Shown here piece by piece: positions 43,513 through 52,746 of a stretch of 64,000 nt of DNA (position 1 is its first letter; each line of letters begins with the position of its first letter). The position numbers and the translations under genes are program-made. The notes beneath the pieces were generated by a model. It ran no database searches. It was not told the DNA's origin and saw only the letters and a list, made by a program, of their open reading frames with translations. The stretch is from Sagittula marina (GTDB lineage: Bacteria > Pseudomonadota > Alphaproteobacteria > Rhodobacterales > Rhodobacteraceae): NCBI RefSeq assembly GCF_014196795.1, contig NZ_JACIEJ010000002.1, forward strand, positions 124,001-188,000, read 5' to 3'.

Positions 43513-44391
43513 ATCTTCACCTGTGCTGACCCATCGACCCTAGAAGGTCTGAGCTGGCTGTTGTGCTATCTGACCACGGGCAAGCACATGGCCTTTTACG
43601 CCTCTTTCGGGACCGTGTTGCTGCTGCTTGCGATCACAGCACCGGTGGCGCTGGGATTTGGATTTGCCGCAGCCATGGCGGCACGGGCGCGATTTGCACC
43701 GCTGTCCTGGCTCGGCAAAGGATACATCGCCATCGTGCGAGGGGTCCCGGATATCGCGTTTTTCCTGTTCTTTGTGATCGCGTTAGACCAATTCTTCGAA
43801 TGGATTCGTCATGAGGTCAAATGCCCCGACTGGGATCAGCCGATCCGTCAGGGCAGCGACTTTGTCGTGTGCCAGGCGGCCAAGCTGCCATTGGGCAACG
43901 CGGCGCAATGGGTTCATGAGACCTACGGCTTTCTGCTTGCCGTTCTGACCTTCTCGATTGTCTTCGGCGCCTTTGCCGGGAACGTTTTGTTCGGCGCCAT
44001 GCGCGCCGTACCGCGTGGCCAGCTGGAGACCGCCGAAGCCTACGGGATGAACCACCGACAGAGCTTCTGGCGCATCCTTGTGCCGCAGATGTGGGTCTAT
44101 GCCCTGCCCGGCCTGTCGAACCTGTGGATGGTGCTGATCAAGGCCACCCCGCTGCTGTTCCTTCTGGGCGTCGAGGACATTGTCTATTGGGCGAAGGAAT
44201 TGGGCGGCTCGAAAACCGCACGGTTTACCGACTACCCGCACGGGGACTGGCGCATGTGGTATTTCGCGGCGCTCTTGGTGTTCTATCTGGTCTTCACATG
44301 GGTGTCCGAAAAGGTGTTGAGCCGCGTCATGGCGCGTTTGACGCTTGGCCAGGCAACAACCGGCGGCGAAGCCCAAAGGAAGGCTGCGTAA
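43513..44391 (+). CDS. ABC transporter permease 1 (HisM/ArtQ-like), probable ATC start
   Basis: This membrane permease has about five helices. It carries the EAA-type loop QLETAEAYGMNHRQSFWRIL, and an unusually long insertion after DQFFEWIRHEVKCPDWDQP. Gene callers would use TTG at 43561. However, AGGAG at 43500-43504 lies eight bases before an in-frame ATC at 43513. The codons from there read IFTCADPSTLEGLSWL, which fits the N-terminus I recall for related permeases. I therefore place the start at the rare ATC, giving 292 residues. The stop overlaps a 30-codon ORF (TAATG). Confidence 0.8.
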   Translation: MFTCADPSTLEGLSWLLCYLTTGKHMAFYASFGTVLLLLAITAPVALGFGFAAAMAARARFAPLSWLGKGYIAIVRGVPDIAFFLFFVIALDQFFEWIRHEVKCPDWDQPIRQGSDFVVCQAAKLPLGNAAQWVHETYGFLLAVLTFSIVFGAFAGNVLFGAMRAVPRGQLETAEAYGMNHRQSFWRILVPQMWVYALPGLSNLWMVLIKATPLLFLLGVEDIVYWAKELGGSKTARFTDYPHGDWRMWYFAALLVFYLVFTWVSEKVLSRVMARLTLGQATTGGEAQRKAA

Positions 44392-44483
44392 TGGAACCCG
44401 TAGATCAGCAGCACGTCCTTTCGACGCTGCACACCGCACGTCCCGACATCGACCGTCCGAAGAAACGGGGGCACGGCGCATGA
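44391..44483 (+). CDS. 30-codon ORF bridging the two permease genes
   Basis: A 30-residue frame starts in the stop of permease 1 (TAATG) and ends in the start of permease 2 (ATGA). The peptide is basic toward its end (RPKKRGHGA) and has no recognisable fold. It may be a translational coupling device with no product function, or a small permease-associated peptide. Overlap at both ends makes accidental occurrence less likely, but this is not proof of expression. Confidence 0.4.
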   Translation: MEPVDQQHVLSTLHTARPDIDRPKKRGHGA

Positions 44484-45286
44484 GTTGTTGGGCAACGGTT
44501 CAGGAGTATGCCTTTCGCTCATTGGGATTTGGCGAGCGGCTGCTTCCCCGGGACGATTTCACTTTGTGCCAGCAAGTGACGTTGATCGGCTCCGGTATGA
44601 TCTGGAACGTGTACTTTGGCGTCGTGGCGCTCTTGTTTGGCTTCTTTCTTGCGACGGCCGTGGCTCTGGGCAAAGCATCATCCAACGTCGTGCTCCGCAA
44701 AATGGCGGAATGGTTCATCTTCATCTTCCGCGGTTCACCGCTGTTTATTCAGTTCTTCTTTGCCTACTTCGCGTTCCTGTCGCTGAAGCAGGTGTCGGAT
44801 GTGTTTGACGCGCTCCCCTCCGCATGGCTGGGCGCGTTGATCGTGCTGTTCCTAAACACCGCCGCCTACTCCGGAGAGATTTTCTACGGCGCGCTTCTGA
44901 GTGTACCCAAAGGCGATATGGAAGCAGCAGACGCCTACGGAATTTCCGGGTGGCCCCGGTTTCGCAAGATCACCTGGCCCACCATGCTGAGACTGGCATG
45001 GCCCGCGTATACGAACGAGGCGATCTTTCTCTTTCACTCCACGACATTGGTCTTCTTCTCAGGCTTTCCGGCCTGGCAGCAACGGGGCGACGCGCTTTAT
45101 TACGCCAGCTACTTCGCCGACAAGACCTTCAACCCGTTTGTGCCCTACCCTATTCTGGCTGGATATTTCATTCTGGTCACGCTGATCATCATCGGTGTCT
45201 TCGGTGCAGTGAACCGCCGTTTGAACCGACACTTGCCGGTTGCCTCACGCCCAAGGTTTCGCTTCAGACCAACTCTACTGCGTTAA
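44480..45286 (+). CDS. ABC transporter permease 2 (HisQ/ArtM-like)
   Basis: The 268-residue permease has an N-terminal extension (SCWATVQEYAFRSLGFGERL) before about five helices. The inner-membrane interaction loop is GDMEAADAYGISGWPRFRKI. The segment FIFRGSPLFIQFFFAYFAFL is typical of amino acid permeases. It ends in a basic tail. ATG at 44480 was chosen because it is joined to the bridge ORF by ATGA. It completes the transporter with permease 1. Confidence 0.9.
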   Translation: MSCWATVQEYAFRSLGFGERLLPRDDFTLCQQVTLIGSGMIWNVYFGVVALLFGFFLATAVALGKASSNVVLRKMAEWFIFIFRGSPLFIQFFFAYFAFLSLKQVSDVFDALPSAWLGALIVLFLNTAAYSGEIFYGALLSVPKGDMEAADAYGISGWPRFRKITWPTMLRLAWPAYTNEAIFLFHSTTLVFFSGFPAWQQRGDALYYASYFADKTFNPFVPYPILAGYFILVTLIIIGVFGAVNRRLNRHLPVASRPRFRFRPTLLR

Positions 45287-45433
45287 ATCTCGGCACTTTC
45301 TCACAGGGTGCCCTAGCGTTAACCAATCACCCGGTTTTGTCGCAAAGTGTACACCGGGTACGAGTTCGCCCCTCCCTGCAAACCACTGAATATGTCAACT
45401 ATTTCCGCATTATAGACTCATAGAGGAAACACG

Positions 45434-45622
45434 ATGATACCGTCGTTTATCTTTGGTCTTTATATAGTGCGAATTGGTTTAATCGCGGGCACCTACATGA
45501 TGCTCGAACGGGCTGAGTTCTACCGTGAACTGCCCAGACACAAACGCCGCACCCTTTGCTTGGGGTGCATTGCCGTCTTTTTGGTACCGATTGAAATCTT
45601 GTCACTCTTATTCTTTGCGTGA
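45434..45622 (+). CDS. Small hypothetical membrane protein
   Basis: The 62-residue frame has two hydrophobic helices (FIFGLYIVRIGLIAGTYMML and LGCIAVFLVPIEILSLLFFA) with a basic loop (RHKRRT) between them. A GAGGAAA ribosome site lies ten bases before the ATG. No family is recognised. It sits between the transporter and the glutamine-synthetase-like genes and could be a small partner of either. Confidence 0.5.
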   Translation: MIPSFIFGLYIVRIGLIAGTYMMLERAEFYRELPRHKRRTLCLGCIAVFLVPIEILSLLFFA

Positions 45623-45704
45623 CCTTTATCACGCTCTGAGCTTGCAATCGGTGGTCTCTTCTCGTTATCTCTGAATTTGATCAAATCTCGAGAACGAGGC
45701 CACC

Positions 45705-47051
45705 ATGCCTGCCCCCGCTGCCTCTTGGCTGCACGAAAACCCGCATATCCGCACCATTCGCGCTGCTGCCTGTGACCTGAACGGTGTCGCACGTGGCAAA
45801 CGGATGCCAATTCGCTCCGCCATCAAGATGCTTGACGATGGAACGCGTTTCCCCTTCTCCGCCCTGTCGGTGGACATCTGGGGGGAAGACATTGAAAACA
45901 GCCCCCTTGTGTTCGACAGCGGCGACCGGGATGCCACCCTCTTCCCGACCGAGCGCGGCTTTGTCCCGATGCCTTGGCTGGAGGCCCCCTCCGCGCTGAT
46001 TCCACTGTGGATGTATCACGACGACGGACGGCCCTATGACGGCGACCCTCGCCACGCCCTGAACTATGTCCTGCAACGCTACAAGGCGCGCGGACTGACA
46101 CCGGTTTCGGCTGTAGAGTTGGAATTCTACCTGATCGACGACTCGGGGCGAAACCTGCGCGTGCCCGTCTCCCCCCGTTCCGGCAAGCGCCGCGATATGG
46201 CAGAGGTCCTGTCGATCCGCGCGCTTGACGCCTTTGATACGTTCTTTACCGACCTCTACGACTATTGCGAGGCCATGGATATTCCGGCCGACACGATGAT
46301 CTCAGAGGCAGGCCTTGGTCAGTTCGAGGTCAACCTTCTGCACCAAGAAGACACCCTGAAGGCCGCCGACGATGCCTGGCTGTTCAAGCAGTTGGTGAAG
46401 GGCCTTGCCCGGAAGCACGGCTTTGCGGCGTCCTTCATGGCGAAACCCTACGCCGATTATGCAGGCTCCGGCATGCATGCGCACTTCAGCGTGTTGAACG
46501 AGGCCGGCGAGAACGTTTTCGACAATGGCGGCGCCGAAGGCACCGAGCTTTTGCATCACGCCATCGCAGGTTGCATGGCCGCGCTCAAGGACAGCACGCT
46601 GATCTACGCGCCCCACATGAACAGCTATGAACGCTTTGTTCCCGGTGCCCACGCGCCCGGTGCGATCTGCTGGGCACATGAGAACCGCACGGTTGCGATC
46701 CGTGTCCCATCCGGCAGTCCGGCGGCCCGCCGCATCGAGCACCGTGTCTCCGGCGGTGACGTGAACCCCTACATGGCGCTGGCAGCGATCCTTGGCGCGG
46801 CACTCGTGGGCATCGAGGACGGCGAGATGCCGCCTCCGCCGATCACGGGCAACGCTTATGCGCAAAAACTGCCCACCATTCCCACCGACTGGGAAACCGC
46901 CATTGATACGTTCGAAAACTCCACGATCATGCCGCGCATTTTCCCGCGTGAAATGATCCGCAACATGGTCATGATGAAGCGTCAGGAATGTCGTGACATG
47001 GAAGATCTGACAGAGAGCGAACGCACCGACATCTACCTCGATACCGTCTGA
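45705..47051 (+). CDS. Glutamine-synthetase-like gamma-glutamyl ligase, copy 1
   Basis: The 448-residue protein has the glutamine synthetase fold. The N-terminal beta-grasp part includes IRAAACDLNGVARGKRMPIR. The catalytic part has VSAVELEFYLID and the metal-binding SEAGLGQFEVNLLH, then GSGMHAHFSVLNEAGENVF and WAHENRTVAIRVPSG. It belongs to the PuuA/GlnA-III type, which joins glutamate to amines such as putrescine, and not to the ammonia-assimilating GlnA. A second homologue is encoded at 47782 with an amidotransferase between them. The set points to breakdown of an imported amine. Confidence 0.88.
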   Translation: MPAPAASWLHENPHIRTIRAAACDLNGVARGKRMPIRSAIKMLDDGTRFPFSALSVDIWGEDIENSPLVFDSGDRDATLFPTERGFVPMPWLEAPSALIPLWMYHDDGRPYDGDPRHALNYVLQRYKARGLTPVSAVELEFYLIDDSGRNLRVPVSPRSGKRRDMAEVLSIRALDAFDTFFTDLYDYCEAMDIPADTMISEAGLGQFEVNLLHQEDTLKAADDAWLFKQLVKGLARKHGFAASFMAKPYADYAGSGMHAHFSVLNEAGENVFDNGGAEGTELLHHAIAGCMAALKDSTLIYAPHMNSYERFVPGAHAPGAICWAHENRTVAIRVPSGSPAARRIEHRVSGGDVNPYMALAAILGAALVGIEDGEMPPPPITGNAYAQKLPTIPTDWETAIDTFENSTIMPRIFPREMIRNMVMMKRQECRDMEDLTESERTDIYLDTV

Positions 47052-47101
47052 CCCCCGGCCCCGTAGAGGGGCCGGATCTACGGTTAACCAAATGGTGATC
47101 C

Positions 47102-47785
47102 ATGAAAATCGGCATTTTACAAACCGGTCCCGTACCCGAAGACCTCGTCGAGGCGCACGGACATTACCCCGACATGTTCGTCCGGATGCTGGCGCCCTTT
47201 GGCTTCGACTTTCAGACCTGGGCTGTGCTGGACGGCGAGTTCCCTGACACCATCCACGAAGCCGACGGCTGGCTCATCACCGGCTCACGCTTTGGCGTCT
47301 ATGAAGACCATGCCTTCCTTCCGCCGCTGCGCGACATGATCCGCGACATTTTTGACGCCTCGATTCCCTTGGTCGGCATCTGCTTCGGGCATCAGATCAT
47401 CGCCCAGGCCCTCGGCGGACATGTAGAAAAATACACCGGCGGCTGGTCCGTCGGGCCGAAGCGGTACACATTTCCTGACGGCGACAAGGTGATCCACGCC
47501 TACCATCAGGATCAGGTCATCACCCCGCCGGAAGGCGCGCAAACCATTGCAAGCAACGACTTCTGTGCCCATGCCGGGCTATATTATCCGGGCAAGGCGT
47601 TCAGCGTGCAGCCACATCCGGAATTCAACGATGCCTACGAACGTGCATTGCTGGAAACCCGGGGCCCCGGTGTGGTACCCGATGAGCGGCTGGACGAAGC
47701 CGGGGCCGCACTTGGCACCCCTCTGGACAGTGCCGACATCGCTGCGATGATCGCGCGATTCTTCCGGGAAAGGACCATCGAATGA
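47102..47785 (+). CDS. Class I glutamine amidotransferase-like hydrolase
   Basis: The 227-residue protein has the class I amidotransferase nucleophile in PLVGICFGHQIIAQALGG and the histidine-glutamate pair in SVQPHPEFNDAYE. The starting segment MKIGILQTGPVPEDL resembles GMP-synthase-like hydrolases. In the Puu pathway PuuD hydrolyses gamma-glutamyl-GABA. This protein is of another subfamily, but its place between two gamma-glutamyl ligases suggests a similar deglutamylating step. The stop overlaps the next gene by four bases. Confidence 0.87.
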   Translation: MKIGILQTGPVPEDLVEAHGHYPDMFVRMLAPFGFDFQTWAVLDGEFPDTIHEADGWLITGSRFGVYEDHAFLPPLRDMIRDIFDASIPLVGICFGHQIIAQALGGHVEKYTGGWSVGPKRYTFPDGDKVIHAYHQDQVITPPEGAQTIASNDFCAHAGLYYPGKAFSVQPHPEFNDAYERALLETRGPGVVPDERLDEAGAALGTPLDSADIAAMIARFFRERTIE

Positions 47786-49140
47786 GCGATTTCAGCAACG
47801 ACATCCCAGAGGCCGCGAAGCTTTACCTTTCAGAACGGCGCCTGGACGAGGTCGAATGTATCATTCCCGATCTGCCCGGCATTGCGCGCGGCAAGGCGGT
47901 GCCTGCGACCAAATTCGCGAAGCAAGAGTACTTTCATCTGCCGGACTCGATCTTTTACCAGACGATCACCGGCGAATGGGGCGAAGCTGCGGGCGCAGAC
48001 GGTTTCATCGAACGCGATATGATTCTACGCGCGGACCTTAGCACGGCCACAGCAGCGCCATGGACCGGCGACTGGACGCTTCAGGTCATCCACGATGCGT
48101 TTGATCGCCATGGCGAGCCTGTGCCGTTTTCCCCGCGCAATGTGCTGAAAAAGGTCGTGCAGCTCTATCACGATCAGGGTTGGGAGCCCGTTGTTGCGCC
48201 GGAAATGGAATTCTTCCTCGTCGCGCGCAACATTGACCCGGCGCATGACATCAAGCCGATGATGGGTCGCTCGGGGCGCCCTGCAGCCGCGCGTCAGGCC
48301 TATTCCATGACGGCCGTGGACGAATTCGGCCCGGTCATCGACGACATCTACGATTTTGCGGAGGCGCAAGGTTTCGAGATCGACGGCATCACACAAGAGG
48401 GTGGCGCCGGCCAGTTGGAAATCAACTTGCGCCACGGTGACCCGGTAAAGCTCGCTGACGAAGTTTTCTACTTCAAGCGTCTGATCCGGGAGGCCGCGTT
48501 GCGCCACGACTGTTTTGCAACCTTCATGGCAAAACCTATCGCGGATGAGCCTGGTTCGGCCATGCACATCCACCATTCCATTCTGGATGTGAAAACGGGG
48601 AAGAACATCTTCTCTGATGACGATGGCGAAGAGACCCCGGCATTTCGCCATTTCATCGGAGGAATGCAGCGGCACATGCCTGCTGCGATTGCCGTCCTTG
48701 CGCCATATGTGAACAGCTATCGCCGTTATGTGAAAGATCACGCCGCGCCAATTAACCTTGAGTGGGCACGCGACAATCGGACAACCGGTATTCGCGTTCC
48801 GCTTGCCCCACCTGCGGCCCGCCGTGTGGAGAACCGCGTCGCCGGCATGGATTGCAACCCTTACCTGGGAATAGCAGCATCCCTGGCCTGTGGGTATCTC
48901 GGCCTGATGGCAGAGCTTGAGCCCACGGATGAGTTCCGGGGGGATGCATATGAGGGCGACGGTGACTTCCCTCAGGTTCTGGGGCAAGCATTGGAATTAT
49001 TCGAAGAAGCGCGTGATTTGCACGAAGTTCTGGGCCCGGAGTTCTGCCGCGTCTACGGGATCGTGAAACGTTCCGAATATGAAGAATTCCTGCAGGTCAT
49101 TTCCCCGTGGGAGCGGGAGCACCTGCTACTCAACGTTTGA
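47782..49140 (+). CDS. Glutamine-synthetase-like gamma-glutamyl ligase, copy 2
   Basis: The 452-residue homologue of copy 1 carries VECIIPDLPGIARGKAVPAT, VVAPEMEFFLVARNID, TQEGGAGQLEINLRHGDPV, SAMHIHHSILDVKTGKNIF and WARDNRTTGIRVPLAPPAAR. Every glutamine-synthetase catalytic motif seen in copy 1 is present. Sequence divergence between the two copies suggests different amine substrates or a heteromeric assembly. The start overlaps the amidotransferase stop (ATGA). Confidence 0.88.
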   Translation: MSDFSNDIPEAAKLYLSERRLDEVECIIPDLPGIARGKAVPATKFAKQEYFHLPDSIFYQTITGEWGEAAGADGFIERDMILRADLSTATAAPWTGDWTLQVIHDAFDRHGEPVPFSPRNVLKKVVQLYHDQGWEPVVAPEMEFFLVARNIDPAHDIKPMMGRSGRPAAARQAYSMTAVDEFGPVIDDIYDFAEAQGFEIDGITQEGGAGQLEINLRHGDPVKLADEVFYFKRLIREAALRHDCFATFMAKPIADEPGSAMHIHHSILDVKTGKNIFSDDDGEETPAFRHFIGGMQRHMPAAIAVLAPYVNSYRRYVKDHAAPINLEWARDNRTTGIRVPLAPPAARRVENRVAGMDCNPYLGIAASLACGYLGLMAELEPTDEFRGDAYEGDGDFPQVLGQALELFEEARDLHEVLGPEFCRVYGIVKRSEYEEFLQVISPWEREHLLLNV

Positions 49141-49253
49141 TCCCCCGGGCCGCCGCACGGCGTCACACCTCGAAGGCTTCGCCTGATAGGGCGCAGCTGC
49201 CCCTGACGCCCTTGGTGGGATAACCTGGGATACCTTTGACCGAAGAGGCCGCT

Positions 49254-50555
49254 ATGAACCTGCTGTTTTCCAATGATCGACGTGGACAGTATCCAGACAG
49301 CTGGTACGCCGCGACGGCGGGTCGCCTCTCACCGTTTCCAAAACTCGAAGGGAGCGTCAGGGCGGATGTCTGCATCGTGGGCGGCGGTTACACTGGCCTG
49401 TCTGCAGCGCTGCATATGGCCGAGGCAGGACTGGATGTGGTGCTCCTCGAAGCGCATCGCGTGGGGTTTGGCGCATCTGGACGCAATGGCGGGCAGCTTG
49501 GGTCCGGTCAGCGGCAAGACCAACTGACGTTGGAAAAGATGGTCGGGCCAGAAGCAGCCCGACACATGTGGGACTTGGGAGAAGACGCCAAAGCGCTTGT
49601 CCGTGATTTGGTCGCAAAGCATCGGATCGACTGCGCGATGAAACCTGGTGTGGCTTGGGCGGCCACCTCCAAGTCATCTTACGATTGGATGCGCGGCTTT
49701 GCAGACCACATGGGCCGTACTTACGATTACGGCATCACTGCTTTGCCGGAAAAGGATTTTCACGCAGTCTGCCCATCGCCTGCCTATCGTGGCGGCATTC
49801 TGGATATGGGCGCGTCGCACCTGCAGCCCCTGAAGCTTGCACAGGGCTTGGCGCGCGCCGCAGATAGCGCGGGCGCAAGGCTTTTTGAAGATAGCGTCGT
49901 GACGCATATCGCGGAGGGAAATACCGTAACCGTATATACGGATACGGGTCATGTGCAGGCGGATCACCTTGTTTTGGCAACCGGTGGCTATCTCGGAGGT
50001 CTGGAAAAGCACGTTGCCTCAAAGGTCATGCCAATCAACAACTTCATCGTCGCGACAGAACCATTGGGAGAGGCTGCCGATCAGGTCTTGGCACAGGATG
50101 TGGCCGTGGCAGATGATTTATTTGTGGTGAATTACTTCCGCCTGTCCGAAGACAAGCGGCTGTTGTTCGGCGGCGGCGAGTCCTACGGGTATCGCTTTCC
50201 CAAGGACATCCGAGCGACAGTACGCAAACCGCTTTCGCGCATCTTTCCACATCTGGCGGAGGCCGCCCTGCCCTTCGCATGGGGCGGAACCCTCTCCATC
50301 ACGCTGAAGCGTTTGCCGCATCTGGCACGCCTCGCACCGAACATTCTCTCCGCCTCGGGTTATTCCGGGCATGGCGTTGGCAATGCGGTTCAGGCGGGAA
50401 AACTACTTGCCGAAGCCGTGCGGGGCCAATCGTCGGGATTCGATGCCTTTGCAGCCCTGCCCACCCCGACGTTCCCGGGCGGCGCAGCGCTACGTAGCCC
50501 GCTTCTGGTTCTGGCGATGAGCTGGTTTGCATTGCGAGACCGCCTCGGCCTCTGA
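49254..50555 (+). CDS. FAD-dependent amine oxidoreductase (PuuB-like, DAO family)
   Basis: The 433-residue flavoenzyme has an N-terminal dinucleotide loop (VCIVGGGYTGLSAALHMAEA). It also has the AHRVGFGASGRNGGQLGSGQ stretch typical of PuuB-like oxidases, and a C-terminal second FAD contact (ASGYSGHGVGNAVQAGK). PuuB oxidises gamma-glutamylputrescine to an aldehyde. Following two gamma-glutamyl ligases, the same type of reaction is likely. The start at 49254 (MNLLFSNDR) was chosen over an upstream TTG. Confidence 0.88.
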   Translation: MNLLFSNDRRGQYPDSWYAATAGRLSPFPKLEGSVRADVCIVGGGYTGLSAALHMAEAGLDVVLLEAHRVGFGASGRNGGQLGSGQRQDQLTLEKMVGPEAARHMWDLGEDAKALVRDLVAKHRIDCAMKPGVAWAATSKSSYDWMRGFADHMGRTYDYGITALPEKDFHAVCPSPAYRGGILDMGASHLQPLKLAQGLARAADSAGARLFEDSVVTHIAEGNTVTVYTDTGHVQADHLVLATGGYLGGLEKHVASKVMPINNFIVATEPLGEAADQVLAQDVAVADDLFVVNYFRLSEDKRLLFGGGESYGYRFPKDIRATVRKPLSRIFPHLAEAALPFAWGGTLSITLKRLPHLARLAPNILSASGYSGHGVGNAVQAGKLLAEAVRGQSSGFDAFAALPTPTFPGGAALRSPLLVLAMSWFALRDRLGL

Positions 50556-50673
50556 TTTTTGTTTCCGCTCTGACACGCATTTGCTGTTTATTTGAACGGG
50601 GAGCATTCACTCTTTGCGTTTTCGGCGAATTGTTTTACATTTTTCGAAACCGAACTTAAGGATTTTGAAAACC

Positions 50674-51879
50674 ATGATCCCGAACATGCATGACGCCGAG
50701 CCAATTCCTGCGGAAGCCCGGGCCGAAATCGACAGACTACTCCAGTCCGGTGATCTTTTCCGTTACACAGCTCCGGAAGACGCCCCTGTTACCCTTCTGG
50801 AGCGTGAGTTCGCGGCGGAGATGGGCGTGCGCTACGCTTTGGCCGTGTCATCATGCTCGGCCGCATTGTTTCTGGCGCTCAAAGCGCTCGACCTGCCGCG
50901 CGACGCCAGAGTGTTGATCCCGGGTTTCACGTTCGCGGCGGTTCCTTCATCCATCATCCACGCGGATCTGGTCCCGGTTCTGTGCGAATGCGGCCCGAAT
51001 TACCGCATCGAGATCGACGATTTCACCGCCAAGCTCGACACCGTGTCAGCCGTCATAGTCAGCCACATGCGCGGACACACTTCCGACATGGACGCGATCC
51101 TTGAGCTCTGCGACGCGCGCGGCATTCCGGTGATCGAAGACGCCGCTCACAGCCTTGGCACCACATGGCATGGCCGAAAAATCGGCACTTTGGGGCGTAT
51201 CGGTTGCTTTAGCTTTCAAAGTTACAAAATGCTCAACGCGGGCGAAGGCGGCATTCTGATTACCGATGACCCGGACCTCGTGGCGCGCGCAGTCATTCTG
51301 TCCGGCGCCTATGAACATATGTGGCAAAAGCACCTGCGTCCCGGGGCAAACACCACCGAACTGGAGCAGGCGTTTGGTCGTTGGCAAAACAAGCTGCCGC
51401 TATACAACCTTCGCATGTCGAACCTCTCCGCCGCAGTGATCCGCCCACAAATACCCCATATCGCGCGACGTGTGACCGATGGGCGGCGCAACCATGATCA
51501 TGTGGCAGCGCAGATCAATGCCTCGCCCTGGATCTCTGTGCCCGAAAAATTGCCACCCGAGGACCGCGCCCCGGACTCGTTGCAGTTCAATCTCGATGGA
51601 ATGAGCGAAGCGCAGGTCCGTACCTTTGTTGCTGTCGCCGCGGAAGCCGGGGTCAAGGTCCAGGTCTTTGGCCTCACGACAGACAATGCGCGTGCTTTCT
51701 GGAACTGGCAATTCTTGCCAGAACAGGTAGACCTTCCGAAAACACGCGCCATGTTGATGTGCGCATGTGATACACGACTGCCCGCGCGACTGACCCCCGC
51801 CGACTGCGACGCGGTCGCGGAAATTCTCATCCGGGCCGCAGACACCACAATGTCCGAGACATTGGCTTACGGGACTTAA
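50674..51879 (+). CDS. DegT/DnrJ/EryC1-type PLP aminotransferase
   Basis: This 401-residue aminotransferase-fold protein has the family pattern ALAVSSCSAALFLALKAL, VLIPGFTFAAVPSSII, VIEDAAHSLGTTWHGRKIG, and the PLP lysine in CFSFQSYKMLNAGEGGIL. DegT-type enzymes usually act on nucleotide-sugars. In this cluster it more likely handles an amine or an aldehyde from the neighbouring oxidase, though that is inference. The ATG at 50674 has an AAGGA site 12 bases upstream. No sugar genes are near. Confidence 0.85.
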   Translation: MIPNMHDAEPIPAEARAEIDRLLQSGDLFRYTAPEDAPVTLLEREFAAEMGVRYALAVSSCSAALFLALKALDLPRDARVLIPGFTFAAVPSSIIHADLVPVLCECGPNYRIEIDDFTAKLDTVSAVIVSHMRGHTSDMDAILELCDARGIPVIEDAAHSLGTTWHGRKIGTLGRIGCFSFQSYKMLNAGEGGILITDDPDLVARAVILSGAYEHMWQKHLRPGANTTELEQAFGRWQNKLPLYNLRMSNLSAAVIRPQIPHIARRVTDGRRNHDHVAAQINASPWISVPEKLPPEDRAPDSLQFNLDGMSEAQVRTFVAVAAEAGVKVQVFGLTTDNARAFWNWQFLPEQVDLPKTRAMLMCACDTRLPARLTPADCDAVAEILIRAADTTMSETLAYGT

Positions 51880-52006
51880 TTGATGTGAAACAGGGCAAGA
51901 GGCACCCCGCGCGCCCCTTGCCCTGAACATACCCGTGCCTATTTGCGCGCGGCCTGTGTCATGCAGCGGATGGTATCAACAAGATCCAAGACTAATCTGT
52001 AAAACG

Positions 52007-52034
52007 AAAAAAAAGGCGCAGCTTTTGCGCGCCC
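52007..52034 (-). terminator. Intrinsic terminator of phaR
   Basis: On the minus strand a GGCGC/GCGCC stem is followed by eight T residues (the A-run at 52007-52014 of the plus strand). It lies about 28 bases beyond the phaR stop. Confidence 0.8.
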
Positions 52035-52061
52035 TTTCAACATTGATCGCAGCCGGAAGGC

Positions 52062-52604
52062 TTACTCGCTCATTTTCGACAGCTTGGACTGCAGGTCAGC
52101 CAGCTGCTTCTTGATATCGTTGAGATCTTCGCCCTCGGTCTTTTCCGGTTCCGGACCGGACGCGCCCATCGGCACACCGCCGGTCATCGCCTTGAGAAAC
52201 GCCTCTTGCTGCGCTTGCATGGCTTCGATGCTTTTGGCCATGGACGGGTTTACTGTCTGCACGCCCTCAACCCACTTCGACTGGCTGTCGCGAAACAACT
52301 CGAACGTCTGTGCAAGAAACGCCGGAACGGTCGATGTTGCCTGCGTCGTGTAGCTGCGTACAAGATCCGTTAACACACTGATTGGAAGGACAGATTCGCC
52401 CTTGCTTTCATGTTCGGCCACGATCTGCAGCAAGTATTGTCGGGTGAGATCATCCCCGGACTTGAGGTCGACGATCTGCACGTCGCGGTCGTCGCGAATG
52501 AACCCCGCGATATCCTCTAGCGTGACGTAGTCAGACGTCTCGGTGTTATACAGGCGACGACTGGCGTAGCGCTTGATCAGCAACGGTTTTTTCGTGTCGG
52601 CCAC
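52062..52604 (-). CDS. phaR: PhaR, polyhydroxyalkanoate synthesis repressor
   Basis: PhaR binds DNA and PHB granules and represses phasin genes. The 180-residue protein has the conserved N-terminal DNA-binding domain LLIKRYASRRLYNTETSDYV, LEDIAGFIRDDRDVQIVDLK and TRQYLLQIVAEHESKGES, then a PHB-accumulation regulatory region. The tail is rich in Gln, Glu and Lys. No phaC, phaP or phaZ is adjacent, but a PHB-depolymerase-type esterase is encoded at 20879. Confidence 0.93.
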   Translation of the reverse strand: MADTKKPLLIKRYASRRLYNTETSDYVTLEDIAGFIRDDRDVQIVDLKSGDDLTRQYLLQIVAEHESKGESVLPISVLTDLVRSYTTQATSTVPAFLAQTFELFRDSQSKWVEGVQTVNPSMAKSIEAMQAQQEAFLKAMTGGVPMGASGPEPEKTEGEDLNDIKKQLADLQSKLSKMSE

Positions 52605-52746
52605 AGGCTCCCCTCCCTGGCAGATGCAGCAATGCAGAAAAGCCTATGCGAGCGCAGCACAAAAGGAAAGCCCCCGCAGATGCATGGCAGCCAAGCATTG
52701 GATTGTGTTGGTTTGCCCGGTTTCGTTAACCAGATATTAACGATCC

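Noticed and set aside
49163-49375. 70-codon minus-strand ORF at the start of the FAD oxidoreductase gene
   Set aside because: It overlaps the conserved N-terminus of that gene in antisense and has no independent support.
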